NCBI GenBank assembly: GCA_963973795.1
Contig: CAXBAF010000015.1
Span: 1 to 64,000, forward strand
Length of the DNA stretch: 64,000 nucleotides
Reading direction: 5' to 3'
Source: UBA1926 sp002337215
GTDB lineage: Bacteria; Planctomycetota; Phycisphaerae; Phycisphaerales; UBA1924
Within the stretch, counting starts at the first letter, position 1; every line of letters begins with the position of its first letter. The notes under the pieces are model-generated. The model was not told the DNA's origin. It saw only the letters and a program-made list of their open reading frames with translations, and did not search any database. The position numbers and the translations under genes were made by a program. Below are positions 26,480-35,104 of the stretch, piece after piece.

Positions 26480-26800
26480 ACCGCAGCGTACGCAGGGATC
26501 GTGGGCTCTGGATTCACACAAGGCGGTCTGACGGCGGTCGATTCGCGACCTGTCCATTCCGCCGAAGGCCCGATTTCATCTGGAGCACCCCGAGAAACGG
26601 GCGAATCCGAGGGAAGAATTGCGGGGGGATCCCCCGATTTTATGGCCAAACCCAGATTCAGCAGTATCTTGACACAAGACCGAGCCGTGTCCGCCCAGAG
26701 CGGTCCGGCGTGCGCCACGCAGCATCGACGCGTCACCCTCCGAGATATATTCTCGGACTGCCCCGCCGATGCTCGGCGGCCACAGCACCGCGAGATGCGG
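26480..26800. other. Gene-free region upstream of mqnA and of the ncRNA candidate
   Basis: No coding frame with family resemblance was seen. It contains a palindrome CGGGGGATCCCCCG (26624-26637 region) followed by ATTTTA, a TTGACA at 26669-26674 without a good -10, a dyad CCGAGA-TATAT-TCTCGG near 26744-26760, and a hairpin CCGCCGA-TGC-TCGGCGG near 26764-26780. It presumably holds the mqnA promoter on the minus strand and control elements of the RNA that follows. Confidence 0.5.
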
Positions 26801-26811
26801 TATGTTCCGGC

Positions 26812-26939
26812 AACTGCCGGGGAGACAGGGCACCAGCCCTTGTGGCCTTCGGTATACAGACGCCTACCCACCTGGCGTCGGGCTACGCCACGGCCCGGCG
26901 TCGCTTTGAGACCCCCGCGCCACGCGGGGGTTTCTTTTT
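26812..26939 (+). ncRNA. Structured non-coding RNA candidate (possibly 6S-like)
   Basis: A TATGTT -10 box at 26801-26806, preceded by TG in extended -10 spacing, would start RNA near 26812. The RNA has hairpins AGGGC-ACCA-GCCCT (26827-26840) and GACGCC/GGCGTC (26859-26879, loop TACCCACCT), a GGCGT/ACGCC alternative after that, and ends in a strong terminator at 26912-26939. No sensible reading frame is present. The roughly 130-base length, lone transcription unit and CCCACCT loop recall 6S RNA, but I cannot demonstrate the 6S central bubble, so the family is uncertain. It is divergent from mqnA and convergent with the PEGA lipoprotein gene. Confidence 0.5.
26912..26939 (+). terminator. Rho-independent terminator of the ncRNA candidate
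   Basis: CCCCCGCG (26912-26919), loop CCA, CGCGGGGG (26923-26930), then TTTCTTTTT. An eight-base perfect GC stem with a T-run, pointing to transcription on the plus strand. Confidence 0.88.
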
Positions 26940-26943
26940 GTCC

Positions 26944-26977
26944 CTGTCTCCCGACAAGACCTGTCTCCCGACAAGAC
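26944..26977 (+). repeat. Tandem 17-base repeat, two perfect copies
   Basis: CTGTCTCCCGACAAGAC occurs twice in tandem (26944-26960 and 26961-26977), starting four bases after the ncRNA terminator. Its CTGTCTCCC part is complementary to GGGAGACAG near the 5' end of the RNA candidate (26820-26828). Confidence 0.85.
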
Positions 26978-27103
26978 GAGTCTTTTCAGGAGCCGGCCGA
27001 CGCAATGCGGCCTGCCCCGGAACTCGGAAGCGCAGAAACACAGCCCGGCTCACGCGAGACGACAGCTGATTCCCGAGTTTTCTTGATAGGACCTCTGCGG
27101 GCT

Positions 27104-27520
27104 TTATTGGCGATCGGCGGCGGCCCGTTCGCGGAGCTCGCTCGCGCGTTCGACGAGATCGTTCCGCAGCGCCGCGGGTTCGGTCGTGGTTTCAAGCGAT
27201 GGTTCGAGATCGAAGTGCCATTCCACGGTGTCGTCGAATCGGAGCGGGATCAGGTCGGCCGCGAGATCGATCCCGGGGTATTGCCAGACCGGGGCGTAGG
27301 CCTTCTTATCCGTCCAGAGCGGCTCGTAGCCGGCCTTCTCGAGGCGGACGTCGTAGCGACCATAGAAACGGAAATCCGCCTCGGCGGGGGTGGTACCGAT
27401 CTCGGTGTCATTGAGCCAGACCCGGGCACCCGGGGGCTCGCTGGTGATGCGAATCTTGCGATCGACACACCCGGTGAGGGCGAGCAGGGACAGGCCAGAA
27501 AGCACGAATGACCGTTTCAC
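27104..27520 (-). CDS. PEGA-domain lipoprotein
   Basis: 138 residues with a GTG start at 27520. A lipoprotein signal ends LLALTG followed by Cys18. The PEGA domain follows directly (ITSEPPGARVWLNDTEIG then TTPAEADF and GYEPL), a small beta domain common in surface proteins. The C-terminal 40 residues are charged and helical. The start overlaps the end of lptB by four bases (GTGA), so it is translated from the same message as the LPS-export ATPase. A role in outer-membrane or envelope assembly is suggested only by that coupling. Confidence 0.82.
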   Translation of the reverse strand: MKRSFVLSGLSLLALTGCVDRKIRITSEPPGARVWLNDTEIGTTPAEADFRFYGRYDVRLEKAGYEPLWTDKKAYAPVWQYPGIDLAADLIPLRFDDTVEWHFDLEPSLETTTEPAALRNDLVERASELRERAAADRQ

Positions 27521-28296
27521 GCGACCCCCTCGCCGACCCGCGCGACGGCGGACGTGTTGTCGAACTCGTCACCCCGGAACAGGCTGCCCAAGTAGACCCG
27601 GCGGACCATCTCGTTGTTGATGAGCTGCTGGGGCGTGCCCTCGGCGAGGATGTGCCCCTCGTTGACGATGTACGCCCGATCGCAGACGCTCAGCGTCTGC
27701 TGCACGTTGTGATCTGTGATCAGGATCGCGATCCCGAAGTCGGTGTTGAGGCGCTTGACCTCGCGCTGCAGGTCCTCGACGGCGATCGGATCCACCCCGC
27801 TGAACGGCTCATCGAGCAAAACCAGCTTGGGATTGGTCACCAGCGCGCGCGCGATCTCGAGTTTGCGGCGTTCGCCCCCCGAGCAGGTGCGGGCGGGTTC
27901 TTTGGTCTTCTTGATGAGCCCGAACTGTTCGAGCAATTCGCCGGCCCGCTTCTTGCGCTGCTTGCGGTTCAGGCCGGGCACGGTCTCAAGAATCGCCAGC
28001 AGGTTCTGCTCGCAGGTCATCCGCTGGAAGGCGCTCGGCTCCTGGCTCAGGTAGCCCATGCCCTTGCGGGCGTGGCGGTACATGGGCAGCCCGGTGACCT
28101 CTTCCCCCTGGAAGAAGACCTTCCCGGCGTCGGGCTCGATCATCCCGATCGTCATGCGGAAACTCGTCGTCTTCCCGGCGCCGTTCCGGCCCAGCAGGCC
28201 CACCGTCTCGGCTTCCTCGACGCGGAGGGAAACGTCCTGGACCACGACGCGACCGTTGAACGACTTGCGGAGTTTGTCGGCCTCGAGGATCGGCAT
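27517..28296 (-). CDS. lptB: LPS export ABC transporter ATP-binding protein
   Basis: 259 residues. LptB powers extraction of lipopolysaccharide from the inner membrane by LptFG. Walker A is GRNGAGKTT (residues 36-44). The YLSQEPSAFQRMT segment is the LptB-type Q-loop, TCSGGERRKLEIARAL the signature, LVLLDEPFSGVDPIAVED the Walker B, and ILITDHNVQQTLSVCDRAYI the H-loop. These sequences, especially SGGERR with DPIAV and DHNV, distinguish LptB from other ABC ATPases. LptF/G/C/A genes are not in the window. The PEGA lipoprotein gene overlaps its end by four bases. Confidence 0.93.
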   Translation of the reverse strand: MPILEADKLRKSFNGRVVVQDVSLRVEEAETVGLLGRNGAGKTTSFRMTIGMIEPDAGKVFFQGEEVTGLPMYRHARKGMGYLSQEPSAFQRMTCEQNLLAILETVPGLNRKQRKKRAGELLEQFGLIKKTKEPARTCSGGERRKLEIARALVTNPKLVLLDEPFSGVDPIAVEDLQREVKRLNTDFGIAILITDHNVQQTLSVCDRAYIVNEGHILAEGTPQQLINNEMVRRVYLGSLFRGDEFDNTSAVARVGEGVA

Positions 28297-28382
28297 GCCG
28301 ACAGTCTATCGGCCCCGCAGCGGGTGGGTCTGGATCGGATGCCCGGTCGCCAATCCGTGCGCGGCTCGCGTAGACTCGGCGC

Positions 28383-29189
28383 GTGACGCCCGCCGAAACC
28401 GGGACAACCCCGCACGATCCTCCGGGCCGCGCCGCCCCGGCGACGCCCAAACTCTGCTCGGTCCCGATCGGGTTCCCGATCTCGATCGCGTTGGGTCTCG
28501 GCGCGATCGGGCTCTCCATCCTCGCGGTCCGCAAGCCCTCGCTCGAACTCGACGAAGTCGTCGCGGAGACGTTCTCGGTCATCGAGTGGTCGCAGGTGGG
28601 CGTCTGGATCGTGACGGCGCTGCTCGCGGCGGTCGCCGTGGCGCGGCAGCGATCGGGCAGGCTGCTGCTGATCTCGGCCTGGTTCGGCGTCGTCTCGCTC
28701 TTCGCGGGGATGCGCGAGCTCGATCTGCACGTGGTGCTCAACCCCGCGAACATCCACATGCTGGGGCTCGATGAGTCGCAGGCGGTCCGGTTCCGGCTCG
28801 ACTGGTGGACGGACGGTTCGGTCCCGATCGGGCTCAAAGCGGTGTGGGCGGTGGTGCTGGGCGCGGCGGCGCTGCTCGTGATCGCGCCGATTGCGCTGGC
28901 ACGATTCCCGTGGATCAGGCGGTTCTTCCGGCGGGATCCGTTCGCCTGGCTTGTCGCGACCGGGTTCGGGCTGCTCGCCGCGTCGTACGTGATCGACGAT
29001 TTCCTGGGCAGGCCGCTCGCACGAATCGGCATCGGCGTGGGGCTCGTCGAGGAGATCGGCGAGCTGGCGGGCCAGTGCTTCCTTGTCGTCGCGGTGGGAC
29101 TGCTCGCGATGCGGAAGATCACGCCGGGCGTGACACCGGATCGCCTTCTGAGGCCTGCGGATCAGGCGGCCGGGGCGGGCGGGCGCTGA
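28383..29189 (+). CDS. Hypothetical integral membrane protein
   Basis: 268 residues with a GTG start, divergent from lptB. No family recognised. About six membrane helices: ISIALGLGAIGLSILAV, VGVWIVTALLAAVAVA, LLLISAWFGVVSLFAG, GLKAVWAVVLGAAALLVIAP, AWLVATGFGLLAASYVI and ELAGQCFLVVAVGLLA. A loop DLHVVLNPANIHMLG and the helix VGLVEEIGELAGQ contain conserved-looking acidic residues (EEIGE) that would face the membrane, as in some heme- or quinone-linked membrane proteins. The last 28 bases overlap the convergent zinc-ribbon gene. Confidence 0.7.
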   Translation: MTPAETGTTPHDPPGRAAPATPKLCSVPIGFPISIALGLGAIGLSILAVRKPSLELDEVVAETFSVIEWSQVGVWIVTALLAAVAVARQRSGRLLLISAWFGVVSLFAGMRELDLHVVLNPANIHMLGLDESQAVRFRLDWWTDGSVPIGLKAVWAVVLGAAALLVIAPIALARFPWIRRFFRRDPFAWLVATGFGLLAASYVIDDFLGRPLARIGIGVGLVEEIGELAGQCFLVVAVGLLAMRKITPGVTPDRLLRPADQAAGAGGR

Positions 29190-29824
29190 TCGCGCTCGCC
29201 GAACCGTTTGCGTCGTGGGACCATGAGGATCGAGAGCGACGAGGCGAACAGAAAGAGCCCGAAGGCGAAGACACCGACAAACGCCCAGATGAAAACGGGC
29301 GTCCACGTGTTCCAGCGGGGCGACTCGATCGCCTGGATCGCGAGCACGAAGGCGGTGATCGCCGAGATCGGCATGACGAGGCCCGCGAAGAGGCGGATCA
29401 GGAGCGTCGCGATCTGACGGAGCCAGACGGTGTCGGGTTCACGCGCGTTGTCGCGGCGTTCCTGCTTCGAGGTCAGGAACTCAGGTGTGAGCGGGCAGCC
29501 GCACTCGAGGCATGTGGGGGCGGCGAGCCGGTCGAGCTTGAACCCGCAATTGGGGCATTTCGGGACGCGGGGGACGCGGACCATGAGGCGGGCGACCCCC
29601 GGCGCGATCGCCCAGATCGTCAGCCCCACGCCGGCGAAGACGACGGCGGGGATGACGAACGGCGCCCAGTCGCCGAACGAGTCCATCGAAGAACCGTCGA
29701 TGATCTCCTCGACCAGGACCAGCAGGGGGATGAGGGCGACGAGCGTGATCGCCGACGCACCGAGGCGGAGCACCGTCGCAACGGTCAGCCTTCGGCGGGT
29801 GATCTCGGATGCGTTGGGGACCAT
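29162..29824 (-). CDS. Membrane protein with a central zinc ribbon
   Basis: 220 residues. Two N-terminal helices (LVALIPLLVLVEEI, WAPFVIPAVVFAGVGLTIW), then a cytoplasmic zinc ribbon CPNCGFKLDRLAAPTCLECG near residues 95-115, then two more helices (LFAGLVMPISAITAFVLAI, PVFIWAFVGVFAFGLFLFA). The ribbon pattern CxxCG(Y/F)xL-x(6-8)-CxECG is shared with the N-terminus of the purK fusion frame and the C-terminus of the protein at 44.5 kb. No enzymatic domain is seen. Function unknown. Confidence 0.75.
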   Translation of the reverse strand: MVPNASEITRRRLTVATVLRLGASAITLVALIPLLVLVEEIIDGSSMDSFGDWAPFVIPAVVFAGVGLTIWAIAPGVARLMVRVPRVPKCPNCGFKLDRLAAPTCLECGCPLTPEFLTSKQERRDNAREPDTVWLRQIATLLIRLFAGLVMPISAITAFVLAIQAIESPRWNTWTPVFIWAFVGVFAFGLFLFASSLSILMVPRRKRFGERDQRPPAPAA

Positions 29825-29932
29825 GGCTGCAATCTACGCGGGAACGCCGACCCGGGTTGCCGGGGGAAATCGGGGAGCCGGTCTCGGGGCTCGGTCTGGG
29901 GGCTCGGTCTCGGGCCCGGTTTGAGGACTCGC

Positions 29933-30319
29933 TCAGTCGTTGAGGAAACGGATCGTCACCGGGTAGCGGTAGAGCTCACCCCGGTTGGCGGCCATCGCGG
30001 CGAAGATCATCACCACGATGCTGAAGATCTGCAGCGCGATGAGCAGCGGGATCCCGATGAGCACGAAGATCAGAATCGACGCGATGATGTTGTAGAGGCC
30101 GAGCGAGATCTGGAAGTTGACCGCTTCGCGGCCGTGGTCGTCGATGTAGGCCGACTCGTCCTTCTTGACGAGCCACATCACGAGCGGGATCGCGAAGGCG
30201 ATCACCGGCAGCAGGGAGTGCGCGAGGATCGAGAGGTGCATCAGCGTCGAGTAGGTCCGATCGTCGTGGGTCACATTCTCGACGACGTACCGACCCTTCT
30301 CGTTGAATTGCCCCTCCAT
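29933..30319 (-). CDS. DUF4870 / Tic20-like small membrane protein
   Basis: 128 residues from the ATG at 30319, chosen because GGAG sits eight bases upstream; an ATG at 30379 would add 20 residues. The family signature is clear: STLMHLSILAHSLLPVIAFA, then LVMWLVKKDESAYIDDHGRE and AVNFQISLGLYN, three membrane helices, and the closing YRYPVTIRFL. Members are small integral membrane proteins resembling the Tic20 core, with no established bacterial role. It is divergent from the prepilin-like gene, with a 390-base gap. Confidence 0.85.
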   Translation of the reverse strand: MEGQFNEKGRYVVENVTHDDRTYSTLMHLSILAHSLLPVIAFAIPLVMWLVKKDESAYIDDHGREAVNFQISLGLYNIIASILIFVLIGIPLLIALQIFSIVVMIFAAMAANRGELYRYPVTIRFLND

Positions 30320-30708
30320 AGCGCTCGCTCCGTGCTGACCCGCCCGCTGACCGTTCCATGCGTCTGCCGAGACTGTCATTTCCCGCCCCCCAGACCGTTG
30401 TTCACATTGTGGCTCGAAAGACCCGGAGCCGCAATCCCATACGCCCCTGTTGTTTGGGAATCCCCGCATCGCGATTTCACAGCCGGATCGCAGAACGAGC
30501 AGGTTCCCGGTTTCGGCGGAGTGGCCGCGGACCACGGCGCGCACCCGGCCGACATCCGCTGATTGATCGTGGACCGCAACGGCGACCGCCTCTGAACCGT
30601 CATCCGGTGATGGGCCGTGTCACCGAAACACTGTTCCTGCGTGTCAACTTCTGTTAGGTTCCGGATTCCCACCCGCTCGGGTGGGGCCCAGACCCGATCG
30701 GCGATGCC
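30320..30708. other. Intergenic region between divergent DUF4870 and prepilin-like genes
   Basis: No gene recognised. The notable item is a hairpin CCCACCC-GCTC-GGGTGGG at about 30668-30685, just before the prepilin-like start, with no T-run; it could mask the ribosome site in the mRNA. The start of the region may contain the promoter of the DUF4870 gene, but no consensus stood out. Confidence 0.4.
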
Positions 30709-31617
30709 ATGCACAGCAACCGACAGACGCCCCGCGCGTTCACGCTCATCGAACTGCTCGTCGTCATCGCGATCATCGCGCTGCTGATCGGCATCCTCCT
30801 CCCCACGCTCGGCAGCGCCCGGGCGTCGGCGGTCGAGCTCGCGTGCCGCGTCCGCATGCGCGAACTCAGCATGGCGAACTTTTACTATGCGACCGACAAC
30901 CGCGACCGCACGATGCCCACCGTGCCGATTCTCATCGGGCGCGACCAGTACGGCTTCGCCAGCATCACCAAGAACTGGGCCTACACCTTCGAACGGGGCG
31001 ACCGGATCGACGAGGGGTACCTCATCGAATACGTGGACAACGCGGTCGAGATCGTCGCGTGCCCGCTCAACCAGCGGCAGGACCCAGGCGGCATCGCCGA
31101 GGACCCCGACAACCCGGACGACATCGATCTCTACCCAGGGGGCGAGATCAACTTCGACTTTTCATTCGTGGACTACACCGAGGGCGCGGAGACCTTTGCG
31201 AGCTTTGACGTGCGGATGGCGGTCACCAACGATGGGGGCGGGGTGCCCGGCAACGCGGCGGAACTCCAGCCGTTCCCGGGGCTCCCGATGATCGTCGAGG
31301 AGAGCTCGGTCTGGTACAACAACAACTCGCCGCGCGGCGTCTCCGACGGACGATGGGGCAATTGGGACCAGTGGACCACCCGGCACGGTGGGGGGAACGC
31401 AGACGATCGGCGCGGGGGCGGGATGACCGCCTACCTCGACGGCCGGGTCGAGCGGTTCGACCCGCCGCAGGCCTTCGACAACGAGAACCCCAACCACGGG
31501 TCGGGGGCCGAGGGCTTCAACAGCCACGACATCTACATCATCGACCGGGCGGGTGAGCCGAACATGCTCTACAACATCAATCTGCCCTACGGCGGGATCA
31601 ACGAGTTCCGGCGGTAG
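30709..31617 (+). CDS. Prepilin-type (type II secretion pseudopilin-like) protein
   Basis: 302 residues. The N-terminus is a class III prepilin leader: RAFTLIELLVVIAIIALLIG, with cleavage before F and a Glu at position +5. The head domain starts ACRVRMRELSMANFYYATDN, the usual opening of the large planctomycete family of pseudopilin-like proteins with H-x9-type heads. Its C-terminal part holds TTRHGGGNADDRRGGGMTAY and a region rich in Asn and Asp. It would be processed by a prepilin peptidase and assembled into, or anchored by, a pseudopilus. No peptidase or assembly genes are nearby, which is normal for these dispersed paralogues. Confidence 0.85.
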   Translation: MHSNRQTPRAFTLIELLVVIAIIALLIGILLPTLGSARASAVELACRVRMRELSMANFYYATDNRDRTMPTVPILIGRDQYGFASITKNWAYTFERGDRIDEGYLIEYVDNAVEIVACPLNQRQDPGGIAEDPDNPDDIDLYPGGEINFDFSFVDYTEGAETFASFDVRMAVTNDGGGVPGNAAELQPFPGLPMIVEESSVWYNNNSPRGVSDGRWGNWDQWTTRHGGGNADDRRGGGMTAYLDGRVERFDPPQAFDNENPNHGSGAEGFNSHDIYIIDRAGEPNMLYNINLPYGGINEFRR

Positions 31618-31658
31618 GCAGGCAGCCCACCGAGGACCCGCTGTCGTGAACCCGCCCG

Positions 31659-32771
31659 TCACGCCACGTAGACCGCCAGCGTGTAGGTGAGATACGCCGC
31701 GACAAGGAAGATGCCCTCGGCCCGTGTCACGCGGGCGTGCGTCTTCATCACGATCATCGCGACCAGGCTCACACCCCAGACGACCCAGATATCGCGCCCG
31801 GTCGCATCGTCGGGCACCGGAAACGGACTCACGAGTGACGCGATGCCGAGCACGCTGAGCAGGTTGAAGACGTTCGACCCGATGATGTTGCCCACCGCGA
31901 TCTCGGCGTGCCCCTTCATCGCCGCGCGGGCGCTGAAGACCAGCTCGGGGACACTCGTCCCGAACGCGACGACCGTGAGCCCGATCACCGCCTCGGTCAC
32001 GCCCAGTTCGAGCGCGATCGACTGCGCGTTCAGCACGAGCAGATCCGCCCCGAGCACGAGGCCGACCAGGCCGATCACGAAGAGCATCCCGGACTTGAGC
32101 CCCAACGCCTGCGGCTCGTCCGAGCCCTTGCCGGCGGGCTCATTGAGCTCGATCTCGATCTCGTGCTCGATCTCCGCCGGATCGATCCGCCCCGAGCGGG
32201 CGTTGAACCAGACGTAGCCGATCAGCCCCAGGATGAGCAGCGTCCCGTCGATCCGGCCGATGAACCCCGCGTCGCGCCAGCCGATGCCCTCGCCGGCCCG
32301 GCCCCACGGGAACAGCCCGTCAAGCATCGTCAGCGAAGCGAGCACCGTGAGGATGAACATCAGCGGCGCATCGACCCGCCAGATCGAGCGCTCGATCGGC
32401 ACGGGGCTGATGATCGCGGTGACGCCCAGGATCAGACAGATGTTCGCGATGTTCGACCCGAGCACGTTGCCGACCGCGAGCCCGCCCGAGTCCTTCAGCG
32501 CCGCCCCGACGGAGGCCGCCAGTTCCGGGGCGCTGGTGCCGAACGCGACCACCGTGACCCCGATGAAGAACGGGCTGACGCCCAGCTTCCGCGCAAGACG
32601 GACGGCTCCGTGGACCATGAAGTCCGCGCCGATCACGAGGAGCACCAGCGCGATCACCAGGCCGACCGCGTTCCCCGCGATCGAACCGCCGATCGGGATC
32701 CAGCCCAGCCGCGCACCGCCGCCGATGGCGAGCGTGACCGCGAACAGGATGGGCAAGAAGGCTCGTGGCAT
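31659..32771 (-). CDS. Sodium/calcium exchanger family protein (CaCA, YrbG-like)
   Basis: 370 residues from the ATG at 32771 (MPRAFLPILFAVTLAIGG). Two alpha-repeats are visible: VVAFGTSAPELAASVGAAL with GNVLGSNIANICLILG, and VVAFGTSVPELVFSARAAM with GNIIGSNVFNLLSVLG. The glutamates in S-(A/V)-P-E-L line the cation site. About ten membrane helices, separated by an acidic cytoplasmic loop (EIEHEIEIELNEPAG) near residue 190. It probably exchanges Ca2+ for Na+ or H+ across the inner membrane. The neighbour upstream on the same strand is a lipoprotein 82 bases away. Confidence 0.92.
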   Translation of the reverse strand: MPRAFLPILFAVTLAIGGGARLGWIPIGGSIAGNAVGLVIALVLLVIGADFMVHGAVRLARKLGVSPFFIGVTVVAFGTSAPELAASVGAALKDSGGLAVGNVLGSNIANICLILGVTAIISPVPIERSIWRVDAPLMFILTVLASLTMLDGLFPWGRAGEGIGWRDAGFIGRIDGTLLILGLIGYVWFNARSGRIDPAEIEHEIEIELNEPAGKGSDEPQALGLKSGMLFVIGLVGLVLGADLLVLNAQSIALELGVTEAVIGLTVVAFGTSVPELVFSARAAMKGHAEIAVGNIIGSNVFNLLSVLGIASLVSPFPVPDDATGRDIWVVWGVSLVAMIVMKTHARVTRAEGIFLVAAYLTYTLAVYVA

Positions 32772-32853
32772 GGGAATGATTGCGACGCTGCGATGCGTGC
32801 GGGAGGGCCGCAACGATAGGGGCCCGCCCGGTGTGAGCCTACGGCAACGCCGG

Positions 32854-33894
32854 CTACCGCGCCGAGGGGACAATCACCAGCACCTGCTGGGCAGGCCTGG
32901 GCGGAGTGGACAGGATCCGCCCCCGCAGAACAAGCAGCGACTCACCGAACGTTCCCGCGGGCAGCGATCCCGCCGGCATCGGACTCGGCCCGGCCGGGCC
33001 CATCTCCTCGCGATCGTCGTCGATCCCAACACCCAGCGAGGGGGGCTGGAGGACGCCGTCGGCGGGCGAACGCGTGCGCGGCGCAGGCTCGGGGCCGGCC
33101 TCGGTCGCGCTGTTGTTCACGCCGCTCTCCCCGGTCGCGGGATCCTCCCCCGAGCCCTCGACCACCCACACCTCGCCGGGGCTCGCCGGCACGATCACGA
33201 GCGCCGTGTCCGGGTCGAGCCTGTGGCTCAGCAGCAATTCGTTCATGATCAGAGGTGATCGGTCCCGGCCGTCCAGGGGCGTGCCCGACAACGCGAGCTC
33301 GACGCGGATCGGACCGCGCCGGACACCCGGCTCGACCCACGATCGCACGACCAGCCTTGTGAGCACCGGCACAGGGCGACCACCGAGCGCACCCCCGTCG
33401 CTCTCAAGCCGGCGCGACGCGACGCCCGCCCACGTGGTCGGCTGCCCCAGCCAGAGCCGCTGCACCGCATCGATGTGCGGCATCCCGCGCTCGAGCGACG
33501 CGACGAGTTCGACGGGGATCTCCACGAGCCGGAAGCCGTGCTCGCGCCACCGGCGTTCGTCGCGCTGGTCGAGACCGCCGCCCGCCCTCGTGGGTTCATG
33601 CGGCGCGAGCGCGTTCGCGATCGGACCACCCAGCGGATCGATCGTCCACGTCCGCACCTCGATGCCGTTCACGTCCCCCGCATCGCGCACAACGGGCAAC
33701 GCCGAGCGCGGTGTCCCCGTTCCGGTCGGATCGCCCGCCGGCGAACCGGGCGAGTACGGACCGGGCACCGCGGCCTGGCCCGCCCCCCCGCATCCAACAG
33801 GCAGGGCGACCAGGCCGAGCGACAGCGCGATGAGCGCGGCGGCGCGACGGACCGACCGGGCGCGAGACATCCGCGTGCGCACAGGCCTGTTCAT
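32854..33894 (-). CDS. Putative lipoprotein of unknown function
   Basis: 346 residues. The signal MNRPVRTRMSRARSVRRAAA is Arg-rich with the hydrophobic LIALSLGLVALPVG followed by Cys35, a long but credible lipoprotein leader. A Pro/Gly/Thr-rich linker follows (PGPYSPGSPAGDPTGTGTP). Residues 75-255 form one globular domain (WTIDPLGGPIANALAPH, FRLVEIPVELVASLERGMP, VLTRLVVRSWVEPG), and a second disordered acidic and Pro-rich stretch precedes a last short strand region (LLVLRGRILSTPPRP). No family recognised. It is conserved enough in composition to be a real gene and is followed by the CaCA exchanger gene. Confidence 0.72.
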   Translation of the reverse strand: MNRPVRTRMSRARSVRRAAALIALSLGLVALPVGCGGAGQAAVPGPYSPGSPAGDPTGTGTPRSALPVVRDAGDVNGIEVRTWTIDPLGGPIANALAPHEPTRAGGGLDQRDERRWREHGFRLVEIPVELVASLERGMPHIDAVQRLWLGQPTTWAGVASRRLESDGGALGGRPVPVLTRLVVRSWVEPGVRRGPIRVELALSGTPLDGRDRSPLIMNELLLSHRLDPDTALVIVPASPGEVWVVEGSGEDPATGESGVNNSATEAGPEPAPRTRSPADGVLQPPSLGVGIDDDREEMGPAGPSPMPAGSLPAGTFGESLLVLRGRILSTPPRPAQQVLVIVPSAR

Positions 33895-33940
33895 ACCGAT
33901 CTGGTCATCCCCCGGTGTACTTCCCGGTTCATTCCGCGGC

Positions 33941-35104
33941 TCACCCGGCGGCGGTCGAGAGTTCGTTGATCCGGTCGATCAGCTTGCGCACCAACGCGAA
34001 CTGCCGACGCGTGTGCGTGAACGCGAGCCTGGGCAGGTCCAGGTGGTCGCTCTCTTCCGTATACGGCCCGCGCTGCGTGATGTTGCCCTTCTTGACGAGC
34101 CCCTTGAACTCGTCGTTCAGGGTCGCGACCGCGTCGTCGGACAACGGGGTCTTGATCCGGATGATCAGGTCGTCGCGCACGTACCGCGACGAGTGGTAGT
34201 TCTTGTAGAACTGCAGGACGTGGCGGGTCGCGTCGGCGGGGTCCTTGGCAAAGTAGAACAGGTTCAGGTCCTCGGGGCTGATCCAGCCCCGGCTCAGCAG
34301 CTCGTCTTTGATAAACCGGATGAAGCCGTCCCAGTAGTTGCTCTCCTTGCCGTCGCCCTCCACCAGCACGATCGGGATCATGCTCGCCTTGCCGGTCTGC
34401 ACGAGCGTCAGCGTTTCGTACGCCTCGTCCATGGTGCCGAACCCGCCGGGGAAGCAGACCACCGCCTCGGACTGGCTGAGGAACATGAGCTTGCGGGTGA
34501 AGAAGTAGCGGAAGTGGATGAGTTTGTCGTCGCCGTCGATGACGGTGTTCGCGGTCGTCTCGAACGGGAGGCGGATCGCGACGCCGAAACTCGACGCACG
34601 ACCCGGGCCCTCGTGCCCGGCCTTCATGATGCCGTCGCCCGCGCCGGTGATCGCCATCCACCCGGCCTCCGCCATCATGCGGCTGAACTCGACCGCCGCG
34701 ACGTAGTCCGTGTGGTCCTCGGGTGTGCGCGCGCTGCCGAAGATCGTCACCTTGTGCGGCTCGGGGTACGCCCCGAACACGCGGTAGGCGTACCGCAGCT
34801 CTTTCATCGCCGCGGTCATCAGCTTCAGCTCGCCGGTGTCGCGCCCGTCCGGGATGAGTTTGAGCGCCGTGGTCACGAGATCACGCACGAGCTTGATCCG
34901 GAACGACTCCTTCTCCGCGGGCGCGCACTCGCAGATCAGATCGTCGATGGCTTTCTGGATTACGGGCGAGTCGGGCCGCTTCTGTTCGGGCTGTTCCGGC
35001 GGGGCCGCGGATTCGTCCTTGAGCTCGACCGCGTCGGTGGGATCGAGTTCCTGTCGGTGAGGGCCGTGCGGCGCGAGATCCGTTCTATTGGGGTCAATCG
35101 TCAT
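33941..35104 (-). CDS. LOG family protein (nucleotide-metabolism Rossmann fold)
   Basis: 387 residues. The LOG nucleotide-binding motif PGGFGTMDE lies near residue 215, with an earlier TIFGSARTPEDHTDY, and the TGAGDGIMKAGHEG loop that binds phosphate. LOG proteins include cytokinin-activating phosphoribohydrolases and the PpnN-type nucleosidases. The long N-terminal (about 115 residues) and C-terminal extensions place this with the larger bacterial members, whose substrate is unsettled. The start overlaps the end of the AsmA-like gene by four bases (ATGA at 35101-35104), so the two are coupled. Confidence 0.87.
   Translation of the reverse strand: MTIDPNRTDLAPHGPHRQELDPTDAVELKDESAAPPEQPEQKRPDSPVIQKAIDDLICECAPAEKESFRIKLVRDLVTTALKLIPDGRDTGELKLMTAAMKELRYAYRVFGAYPEPHKVTIFGSARTPEDHTDYVAAVEFSRMMAEAGWMAITGAGDGIMKAGHEGPGRASSFGVAIRLPFETTANTVIDGDDKLIHFRYFFTRKLMFLSQSEAVVCFPGGFGTMDEAYETLTLVQTGKASMIPIVLVEGDGKESNYWDGFIRFIKDELLSRGWISPEDLNLFYFAKDPADATRHVLQFYKNYHSSRYVRDDLIIRIKTPLSDDAVATLNDEFKGLVKKGNITQRGPYTEESDHLDLPRLAFTHTRRQFALVRKLIDRINELSTAAG

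Noticed and set aside
26944..26977. Short CRISPR array
   Set aside because: Two units in direct contact with no spacer; no cas genes.
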